From NCBI GenBank assembly GCA_002731395.1, contig PCBQ01000055.1:1-7141 (forward strand): 7,141 bases of DNA, written 5' to 3'. Below the pieces are notes generated by a model. The model was not told the DNA's origin. It saw nothing but the letters and a program-made list of their open reading frames with translations, and ran no database searches. Positions 1 to 4,956 of the stretch are shown here, in pieces. Both the position numbers and the translations under genes were made by a program. The stretch comes from Methanobacteriota archaeon (GTDB taxonomy: Archaea; Thermoplasmatota; Poseidoniia; Poseidoniales; Poseidoniaceae). Position 1 is the stretch's first letter. Every line of letters begins with the position of its first letter.

Positions 1-197
1 CCCGCGTGATCAAACTCCGTGTGCCGCTTGACGAAGGTTTCAGCAGCAGCGCCGCGAACGAACCTGAACCCATTCCCCAATTGCCTCCGCTTCCCCTTCC
101 TGACGGATTGCCACCGCTGGGCGACCTGCCGCCACTCCCGGATCCCATTGAAGCACGCTCAGACGCGCTTGCAGCACTTGCGCCAAGCGACGACTGA
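1..197 (+). CDS. C-terminal end of a truncated gene, proline-rich tail
   Basis: An open frame enters from the left edge (first full codon at 3) and ends at TGA 195-197, giving about 65 residues. A short ordered-looking stretch (VIKLRVPLDEGF) is followed by a low-complexity Pro/Leu/Asp tail with the motif LPPL three times, ending in the acidic APSDD. Third codon positions are mostly G/C, like the clear genes nearby. I do not recognise the family, since the conserved part lies outside the window. A GTG at 6 could be read as a start, but a 63-residue protein that is almost all proline-rich tail is less likely than the end of a longer gene. Proline-rich acidic tails are usually disordered linkers or interaction tails; that role is inference. 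Confidence 0.6.
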   Translation, partial: RVIKLRVPLDEGFSSSAANEPEPIPQLPPLPLPDGLPPLGDLPPLPDPIEARSDALAALAPSDD

Positions 198-304
198 ACC
201 TCGCTTGGAAAGCTTCTTCTCATGAAGTGCTGAGGCCCGGCACTCGACGTTGCTCGGTCCGGTTGTTCGGGACACCCGCATCCGGACGTGGTGTGTGCGC
301 TGCA

Positions 305-331
305 ACATGATGTGACATGAAAGCGTCATGT
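305..331 (+). promoter_or_regulatory. Candidate operator: three ACATGA half-sites beside TATA
   Basis: ACATGA occurs at 305-310 and again at 315-320, exactly 10 bp later, with its inverted copy TCATGT at 326-331. The second and third copies form a perfect 6-bp inverted repeat with a 5-bp spacer (AAGCG). The last copy touches the TATA-like element at 331-338, covering the position where TFB would contact BRE. Spacing by one helical turn and overlap with BRE are what an archaeal repressor operator would look like. The repeats are seen; the regulatory role is inferred and no regulator is in the window. Confidence 0.45.
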
Positions 332-338
332 TTATATC
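331..338 (+). promoter_or_regulatory. TATA box (box A) for the basic-protein gene
   Basis: TTTATATC stands out as AT-rich in GC-rich surroundings and matches the archaeal box A consensus. A start site about 25 nt downstream would fall near 358-362, giving a leader of roughly 88 nt before the ATG at 449. A second, weaker element (GTATAAC, 352-358) could give a start near 380. Confidence 0.55.
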
Positions 339-384
339 CTCCTGCGCCTACGTATAACCATGGCGCAGCCCATCTGACCCTCCG

Positions 385-432
385 ATGCCGGATCGAGCCT
401 GCTGGCCACGAGCCAGCTTTGGCCACCGGCAT
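385..432 (+). other. Potentially structured mRNA leader ahead of the basic-protein gene
   Basis: ATGCCGG (385-391) can pair perfectly with CCGGCAT (426-432). Inside this outer stem, GCTGG (401-405) can pair with CCAGC (413-417). TGGCCAC also occurs twice (403-409 and 420-426), and its core TGGCCA is self-complementary, so a competing fold is possible. The outer stem closes one base before the GGAG ribosome binding site (434-437). A leader that can occlude or free the RBS is plausible. No known riboswitch class is recognised. Confidence 0.35.
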
Positions 433-448
433 AGGAGAAGAACAGATT

Positions 449-844
449 ATGGGAAGCAGAATTGGAAAGAAAGAACGGCGCGCGCGCCGTTCACGACGCG
501 ACAACATGGCCCGTGGTGCCAAGGAACCACAGCACGAGATGACCTACTCCGAGCGGGTCAAAGCCTCCAGCAAAGGCGGCTCCCTCGGGAAGCGCATGAC
601 CGCCAGCAAGCGCCGGCAACGGACACCGACCGTGTCCCGTGCCCCGCGTCTTTGCTGCGCGAACGACGCGGTCCGAAAAGAGACCACGGAACGGATGCTT
701 GCGGATCTCCGCAATGCACGTCTCGACCGGAGCTGGTCCAACGGTGCTTGGAAGATGCAAGCGCCGGTGTGGTTCCTTCGGAAGTACCGACGGCATCTCC
801 ACCACCTGCCCGACGACGTTCGGGCGAAACTGAACCTGCGCTGA
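449..844 (+). CDS. Small very basic protein of unknown function
   Basis: This encodes 131 residues, of which 36 are Lys/Arg and only about 12 Asp/Glu, so it probably binds nucleic acid or the ribosome. The N-terminus (MGSRIGKKERRARRSRR) and residues 48-58 are basic and look disordered. Residues 75-131 look folded, with a predicted helix (RKETTERMLADLRNARL) followed by APVWFLRKYRRHLHHLP near 105-121. There is no signal peptide or membrane segment. ATG 449 is preferred because GGAG lies 11 nt upstream and the TATA at 331-338 precedes it. The longer reading from ATG 317 would begin upstream of that TATA box. The C-terminal PVW-x3-K-x8-P pattern faintly recalls ribosomal protein L39e, but the protein is far longer than L39e (about 50 residues) and lacks its RRxWRR motif. 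I treat that as weak. Codons are GC3-rich, as in its neighbours. Confidence 0.7.
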   Translation: MGSRIGKKERRARRSRRDNMARGAKEPQHEMTYSERVKASSKGGSLGKRMTASKRRQRTPTVSRAPRLCCANDAVRKETTERMLADLRNARLDRSWSNGAWKMQAPVWFLRKYRRHLHHLPDDVRAKLNLR

Positions 845-860
845 GGCGCACGTCCAATTC

Positions 861-875
861 GGGACTTCGCGTCCC
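861..875. repeat. Short stem-loop in convergent 3' spacer
   Basis: GGGAC (861-865) and GTCCC (871-875) form a perfect 5-bp stem with a 5-base loop, 17 nt after the stop of the basic-protein gene. It may act with the larger hairpin just downstream in 3'-end formation or mRNA protection. Archaeal termination normally depends on T-tracts, and none is present here. Confidence 0.4.
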
Positions 876-881
876 GTGGCC

Positions 882-913
882 GCGACCTGGGGTCCTGCGG
901 GGCCTCAGGTCGC
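882..913 (+). terminator. Long GC-rich hairpin between convergent genes (possible 3'-end element)
   Basis: GCGACCTG (882-889) pairs perfectly with CAGGTCGC (906-913). The stem continues inward to 14 bp with a TGCG tetraloop (896-899). In plus-strand RNA the two imperfect positions (890/905 and 893/902) are G-U pairs. In minus-strand RNA they become C-A mismatches, so the structure is more stable in the transcript of the 449-844 gene. It begins one base beyond the stop of the opposing hydratase gene. There is no T-run, so a classical terminator is uncertain; a 3'UTR stabiliser or processing element is equally possible. Confidence 0.4.
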
Positions 914-914
914 C

Positions 915-1751
915 TCATTCATGCGTCCATTCGGGCGTTTCACGGCTCAAGAAGGCCTCAACGCCAATGGCGGTGTCAGCGGTGTCAAACAACGCTGAGA
1001 AAGCGTCCAATTCGACCGTCAACCCATCGCTCAGCGATGTTTCCATGCTGGCGCGCATTGTGGCTTTGGCCACCTTCATGGTCGCTGCAGACTTGCTGCC
1101 GATGGTACGGGCAAGCGCCAGCGTGCGCTCCAACAGGTCCTCGGCAGGCACCACGTGATTCACAAGGCCAATGCGATGGGCTTCCATCGCGTCGATCATT
1201 TCGCCGGTGAACACCATTTCCATGGCCCGGCCCAAACCGATCAAACGGGCCAAGCGCTGGGTGCCACCACCACCGGGCATGAGACCGAGGTTGATCTCAG
1301 GGGTGCCGAAACTCGATCGGTCGCTGGCGATACGAAGGTCGCAGGCGACCGCCACCTCACATCCGCCTCCGAGGGCAAAGCCGTCAATCATGGCGATGGT
1401 CGGCTTGCTGATGCCCCAGATGGCTTCCCAACCGTTGTCTGCAAAAATGGGGTAAATCTGCTTGCTGTCTTTTCCGGCAAAATCAGCGATGTCGGCACCG
1501 GCCACGAAGGCGTTCGGTTTGGGGCGTCGCCCCTCGGGAGCAGGGCCCGGTGCGGCGCCGGTGAAGACCACACAGCGCACGTGATCGTGCGTTTCAACCT
1601 CTTTCGCGTAAGCCTTGATGGCCCCCATGACGTCCTGATTCAAAGCGTTCAGTTTGCCAGGTCGGTTGATGGTGACCATGGCGATGACACCTCCGTCATC
1701 GGATTCTGGTGCGATGGGGAGATGTTCGACGAGCAGCACGTCTTCGGCCAT
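915..1751 (-). CDS. Enoyl-CoA hydratase/isomerase (crotonase) family protein
   Basis: This is a 278-residue crotonase-fold protein. Enzymes of this type hydrate trans-2-enoyl-CoA to 3-hydroxyacyl-CoA in fatty-acid or short-chain acyl-CoA pathways in the cytosol. The oxyanion-hole and CoA-binding segment FVAGADIADF lies at about 82-91, followed by FALGGGCEVAVACDLRIAS (125-143) and PEINLGLMPGGGGTQRL (151-167). Both family catalytic glutamates are present (E132 and E152, 20 residues apart as in rat mitochondrial hydratase), so hydratase activity is likely; chain length and pathway cannot be told. ATG 1751 is preferred: the frame extends to a GTG at 1823, but the extra 24 residues (basic, Trp/Arg-rich) match no family start. 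No Shine-Dalgarno precedes it, which fits a leaderless message. Oddity: a Pro/Arg/Gly-rich stretch (about 66-80) lengthens the loop just before the oxyanion strand. The gene stands alone, so its redox partners are not visible. Confidence 0.93.
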   Translation of the reverse strand: MAEDVLLVEHLPIAPESDDGGVIAMVTINRPGKLNALNQDVMGAIKAYAKEVETHDHVRCVVFTGAAPGPAPEGRRPKPNAFVAGADIADFAGKDSKQIYPIFADNGWEAIWGISKPTIAMIDGFALGGGCEVAVACDLRIASDRSSFGTPEINLGLMPGGGGTQRLARLIGLGRAMEMVFTGEMIDAMEAHRIGLVNHVVPAEDLLERTLALARTIGSKSAATMKVAKATMRASMETSLSDGLTVELDAFSALFDTADTAIGVEAFLSRETPEWTHE

Positions 1752-1837
1752 GTTGGGCCCACGCAGCGCCCCCTCAAGAGCGCACCGACGACGCCAAGCA
1801 CGCCGAACGTTCAAGGCGTTCACCCGAAGGCAGGAAC
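1752..1837. promoter_or_regulatory. Divergent intergenic region, promoters for hydratase and membrane protein
   Basis: These 86 bp separate the two divergent start codons and are strikingly GC-rich, with no convincing TATA box. The best weak candidates are CTCTTGAG on the minus strand (1780-1773), about 26 nt upstream of the hydratase ATG, and the palindrome GAACGTTC (1805-1812), about 29 nt upstream of the GTG at 1838. Their spacing fits leaderless transcripts, but the sequences are poor matches. Confidence 0.25.
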
Positions 1838-3910
1838 GTGGAAGGCGTCTACCTGACGTGGATGATCAGCGCCCTGGCGCTGGGCGTGGTGCTCCTTCCC
1901 GTCTATGCTCCGCCGTGGAGTCGCCTGACGCTCTCTGGATTCGTGGATTTCATTCGTCGGTACTGGGTTCACGTGCTCTTGCTGTTCATGATCTACAACG
2001 CGAAGGACTTCCTCGATCAGGTTGATCGAATCCTGATGGCCAACACCAATCTGGACATGACGGCATGGATTTACGCTGTTGAAGGCGACTTGGTGTTGCG
2101 CATTCAAGAGGCGTTCCAAGTCAGGTGGTTGTCCATCGCTTTGACCCATTTTTACGTGGCAGGATTCATGTTCATCTGCTACGTTTCTGTGTTCTATGTC
2201 GCGTATTTTGACGACCGCTGGATGGCCGACCGCATCGTGTTGTCAATCGCGTGGGTCTACGTTTTGGCTGTTCCCTTCTACCTCTTCTTCAACGTCCGAG
2301 TGACCGGAGACGTCATCCCGGGCATGGAAACCATCGCCTACGATTTGACCCCTGAAATCGCAGATTGGTTCCGCCGTATCGACCCCTTCACCAACGGGAT
2401 GCCCAGCCTGCACATCGGCATCCCATTTGTCGTATGGCTGTGCCTGCTTCGCTACGATGAAGACCGCCGGTGGAAACGTTACCGCCACACGGTCCTGCTC
2501 TACACGGTGGTCACCGCGTTCACCATCGTGTACCTCGGGATTCACTGGATCTCCGACATCGTCGGGGGCCTGCTCATCGCTGCAGGAGCGGTGGCCATGA
2601 CCGACCGCTCCGTTGGCTTCGTTTGGCGCATCGGCGACGAACGGACCATGAACGCGCGCCTCGCGTCGTTGCTGACGCAACCACGAGTTGCGCTGCGTGC
2701 CCTCATGGCGCCCGTCAAGTCACAACTTAACCGGTTCCGAACGCCGGGAGCGCGCGAATCACGGCTCGGTCTTGGCGTGGTGCTGTTCCTCGTGCTGATG
2801 GTCGTGACGTACGATTTGACGCACCAGGCTTTGCCAGCCGGCGGCATTGAAGCACCTGAAGGAGCCGCAGCAGCAGACGGCTGGGTGGTGACCATGGACA
2901 ACCGAAGCGGCGTGCATACGGTGGTCCTGAACGATCTGTCAACCCCTGACGTGATCATCGAGGTCACCCAACCAAACATGACGGAGGGTGACCTTGTGGC
3001 TCTCGACGGCAGACATGTGGTGATGGCCAATGCCTCTGTGATTCAAACCGTGAGGACGGATGCACCGCAAGAAATCACGATGCAGGCTTCAATTGAAGCC
3101 AAACCGTCCATCTTGACCTTGGCCGATGGCCCCCAAGGCGCTGTGGTGCTGGCGGTCATCAACGGCACCCTGCACGGTTGGTCGATGCTGGGCGAGGAGG
3201 CCTTGCTTCCGGCTCAGGCTTCTGGCGTGATCGCTCTGGCCACCAACGGCGCAGAATTGGCATGGAGCACGGAGGCTCAGCCGCTTGAGGTCCGCATGGC
3301 CCGCTTAGGGACCAGTGGGGCATTGACCGTGCCGCTCAACGCCAGCGCAAGTCCAGAGCAGGAAGCCGAGATGTTTGGCTGGGGCCTTCCAGCAGACGTG
3401 GAGAACGGGACCGTCATCGACCTCGAACTCAGCCAAACACATCTCGTGGCCGTGGTCAACGTTAGCACCGTGGACCGTTTGGTGCTGTACGACCGAGCGT
3501 TTGGTGCCATGCACCTCATCGGGGACGGGAAATACTCAGCCGCCGATCCCGCCCTCGGCATAGACGTGCTCGCATACACCGGGTGGGACCACCTCAATCC
3601 AATCAATCCCGAGGCCAAGTACCTCGATGGAGAAATCCACCTCCATGACCTTTCCACGAACCTCACTGAGGTCTTGACCGCAGACACCCGGGACCAATGG
3701 TCGCCAACGGTGCTTGAAGATCACATCATCTACCTCGAACGGAGCGCATCTGATGAGACATCGGTCCGGATTTACAGCCGCGAGGTCGTGCTCCAACCAT
3801 ACTCAAATGTGGTCCTTCAGGTGGGTTTGATGGTCATGCTTGCGCTGACGTTCGCGTATGTGGTCCAAATTCAACAGGAAGCACGCGGAAGAAGCGCTGA
3901 GGAAGAATGA
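1838..3910 (+). CDS. Membrane PAP2/Aur1-type phosphatase or phosphotransferase fused to extracytoplasmic beta-propeller-like domain
   Basis: This is a 690-residue integral membrane protein. Residues 1-255 carry about seven hydrophobic segments (near 9-23, 42-54, 99-125, 132-152, 193-204, 217-234, 237-254) and the PAP2 catalytic signature: PSLH at 189-192 and HWISDIVGG at 236-244, giving H192, H236 and D240. The usual SR pair of motif C3 is TI here, as is broadly seen in the Aur1/inositolphosphotransferase branch, so a lipid phosphatase or head-group transferase is likely; the substrate is unknown. A further membrane segment (309-325) leads into a roughly 330-residue domain. Its last part (GEIHLHDL, then LTADTR, then IIYLERSA) resembles a TolB/WD40-like propeller blade. 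A final membrane segment lies at 658-676, with a charged tail. Eight N-x-S/T sequons lie between residues 355 and 608 and none before, so this domain is probably outside and glycosylated. GTG 1838 follows AAGG (1827-1830); ATG 1862 is an alternative start. Confidence 0.85.
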   Translation: MEGVYLTWMISALALGVVLLPVYAPPWSRLTLSGFVDFIRRYWVHVLLLFMIYNAKDFLDQVDRILMANTNLDMTAWIYAVEGDLVLRIQEAFQVRWLSIALTHFYVAGFMFICYVSVFYVAYFDDRWMADRIVLSIAWVYVLAVPFYLFFNVRVTGDVIPGMETIAYDLTPEIADWFRRIDPFTNGMPSLHIGIPFVVWLCLLRYDEDRRWKRYRHTVLLYTVVTAFTIVYLGIHWISDIVGGLLIAAGAVAMTDRSVGFVWRIGDERTMNARLASLLTQPRVALRALMAPVKSQLNRFRTPGARESRLGLGVVLFLVLMVVTYDLTHQALPAGGIEAPEGAAAADGWVVTMDNRSGVHTVVLNDLSTPDVIIEVTQPNMTEGDLVALDGRHVVMANASVIQTVRTDAPQEITMQASIEAKPSILTLADGPQGAVVLAVINGTLHGWSMLGEEALLPAQASGVIALATNGAELAWSTEAQPLEVRMARLGTSGALTVPLNASASPEQEAEMFGWGLPADVENGTVIDLELSQTHLVAVVNVSTVDRLVLYDRAFGAMHLIGDGKYSAADPALGIDVLAYTGWDHLNPINPEAKYLDGEIHLHDLSTNLTEVLTADTRDQWSPTVLEDHIIYLERSASDETSVRIYSREVVLQPYSNVVLQVGLMVMLALTFAYVVQIQQEARGRSAEEE

Positions 3911-3913
3911 GCC

Positions 3914-4582
3914 TCATCCGTGGTACCGCACTCGGCTTCGGACCTGAGACAACCGTGCGAGAACGTCTGCCGCTGACGGGACCGTCCCGCCCGGGGATTC
4001 AACCTCTCCTGCATGCTCGGAGTCAAGGTAGCCCGCTTCGAGGGCGGCCATGGCGCCTTCACGGTCAGGATGACTGGCGCCGAGCACCTCGTCCAAAACG
4101 TGGAGGTCGATGCCGTACCGCTCGAGGTCGTACTCGATGGAAGCAAGACCAAAATCGATGAGCACCACGCCTCCATTGTCACGGATCATGATGTTGTTCG
4201 TCGACAGGTCGCCGTGCGTCACCGCCTGAGCGTGAAGGTGGCGTACCGCCTGTCCGACCGCGTGCAAAAAGGGCTCAACGTCAACCACCGAGGCGTCACG
4301 AAGCACGTCGATGAGCGGGCGTCCGTCAACCTGCTCCAACACCAAGCGATCCTCGTCCACGTCCGCGTCCAACAAAGCTGGGACGGGCAAGCCTGAGCGA
4401 TGGAGACGAAGGAGGATTCGTGCCTCGGCCAGCATGCGTTGGCGCCCAAGGCGCTCATCGAGGTCGGGGTGACGCCAGCCTCGGGCCCGACGTTGCTTCA
4501 TGACCGCTGGAAGCCCAAACCACGTGCCTGCAGTCACCTCGGCTTCAGCGCCGAGGTGGAGGCGAGATTGGGGCACGAACAC
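3914..4582 (-). CDS. bud32: Bud32 (PRPK) kinase/ATPase of the KEOPS tRNA-modification complex
   Basis: This is a 222-residue, complete, minimal kinase. Bud32 partners Kae1 in the KEOPS complex, which makes N6-threonylcarbamoyladenosine (t6A) at position 37 of ANN-decoding tRNAs in the cytosol. The sequence shows the short glycine loop GAEAEV (11-16), the ATP-binding lysine K29, the family signature RHPDLDERL (37-45), E53, the catalytic loop HGDLSTNN (123-130) and DFG (143-145) followed by the Bud32-specific GIDLHVL (157-163). The C-terminus ends RSRVRYHG, the arginine-rich tail typical of the family. GTG 4582 is chosen because GGTGA (4591-4587) precedes it, overlapping the stop of the DUF971 gene. 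It is third in an apparent operon with mrp and DUF971. Kae1 is neither fused (as it is in several euryarchaea) nor adjacent within the window. The 3' end lies 3 nt from the stop of the convergent membrane-protein gene. Confidence 0.95.
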   Translation of the reverse strand: MFVPQSRLHLGAEAEVTAGTWFGLPAVMKQRRARGWRHPDLDERLGRQRMLAEARILLRLHRSGLPVPALLDADVDEDRLVLEQVDGRPLIDVLRDASVVDVEPFLHAVGQAVRHLHAQAVTHGDLSTNNIMIRDNGGVVLIDFGLASIEYDLERYGIDLHVLDEVLGASHPDREGAMAALEAGYLDSEHAGEVESPGGTVPSAADVLARLSQVRSRVRYHG

Positions 4583-4586
4583 GTGC

Positions 4587-4591
4587 TCACC
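4587..4591 (-). promoter_or_regulatory. Ribosome binding site GGTGA of bud32
   Basis: On the minus strand, GGTGA (4591-4587) complements the TCACC near the 3' end of archaeal 16S rRNA. It lies 4 nt before the GTG start and includes the stop codon of the upstream gene, which suggests translational coupling. It decides the GTG at 4582 as the start. Confidence 0.6.
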
Positions 4592-4943
4592 ACGCTCCGT
4601 GAACGTAGGGCTTACCGCCGTCGGGATCCTGGTTATTGGCGAGGGCCCATAGGCGTTCGAACCGGTAAATCCCGGAACTGCATCCTGCGTCTTCCCACTC
4701 GAAGGTCAGCGCGTAATTGCCGACCATGCGGACCGTTGGTTTGGTTGGAGGCAACGCTTCCACTTGACGACGGAGTGTTTTGCTCGTCTCGTCCTCGTTG
4801 CGAGATGGAGCACACTTTGCACACGGACAAGCGTGGCGTAAATCGTCGTACGACACGGTGTATTTCGAACCGTCGTCGTAGGTCAGACGGAGGTCCACTT
4901 GACGACGCTCGAGGCGGGTCAAGGTCGGCATCGCTTCGCTCAC
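4587..4943 (-). CDS. DUF971 protein (gamma-butyrobetaine hydroxylase N-terminal-like), Fe-S partner of Mrp
   Basis: This is a 118-residue protein spanning the whole DUF971 (GBBH-like_N) domain: beta-strand start DLRLTYDDGSKYTVSYDDLR (17-36), metal motif CPCAKC (C39, C41, C44), and VGNYALTFEWED followed by GIYRFERLWAL (74-101). In gamma-butyrobetaine hydroxylase this domain binds zinc through three Cys and one His. Standalone or fused DUF971 proteins often accompany Mrp Fe-S carriers, which is the arrangement here. The position expected to hold His (DGHxSGIY) is Cys88, giving four cysteines that could bind zinc or a cluster. GTG 4943 is preferred because GAGGTGA (4956-4950) precedes it with 6-nt spacing; ATG 4931 is an alternative. 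The gap to mrp is 11 nt and to bud32 4 nt, so co-transcription is very likely. There are no membrane segments; it should be cytosolic. Confidence 0.88.
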   Translation of the reverse strand: MSEAMPTLTRLERRQVDLRLTYDDGSKYTVSYDDLRHACPCAKCAPSRNEDETSKTLRRQVEALPPTKPTVRMVGNYALTFEWEDAGCSSGIYRFERLWALANNQDPDGGKPYVHGAW

Positions 4944-4949
4944 GAGGGC

Positions 4950-4956
4950 TCACCTC
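4950..4956 (-). promoter_or_regulatory. Ribosome binding site GAGGTGA of the DUF971 gene
   Basis: GAGGTGA is read on the minus strand and overlaps the last two bases of the mrp stop codon. It is a near-complete match to the archaeal Shine-Dalgarno, with 6 nt to the GTG at 4943. This favours that GTG over the downstream ATG. Confidence 0.65.

Noticed and set aside
211..243. Small hairpins after the stop of the first gene (CTTC/GAAG and GTGC/GCAC)
   Set aside because: The stems are only 4 bp, with a weak pyrimidine tract nearby. They are not distinguishable from chance and not annotated as a terminator.
317..448. Upstream ATG extension of the basic-protein gene
   Set aside because: It would start before the TATA box and translate through it and the leader. 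ATG 449 has the better ribosome binding site.
491..918. Overlapping minus-strand frames opposite the basic-protein gene
   Set aside because: They have no ribosome binding site or promoter and no family features. The plus-strand gene has a TATA box, GGAG site and 3' hairpin.
385..1158. 257-codon plus-strand open frame
   Set aside because: It overlaps the basic-protein gene in another frame and runs antisense into the hydratase. Its composition is that of a shadow frame.
1752..1823. 24-residue N-terminal extension of the hydratase to a GTG
   Set aside because: The extension matches no crotonase N-terminus and would push into the neighbouring divergent promoter region.
1155..1856. 233-codon plus-strand open frame opposite the hydratase
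   Set aside because: It lies wholly antisense to a convincing crotonase gene and shows no domain of its own.
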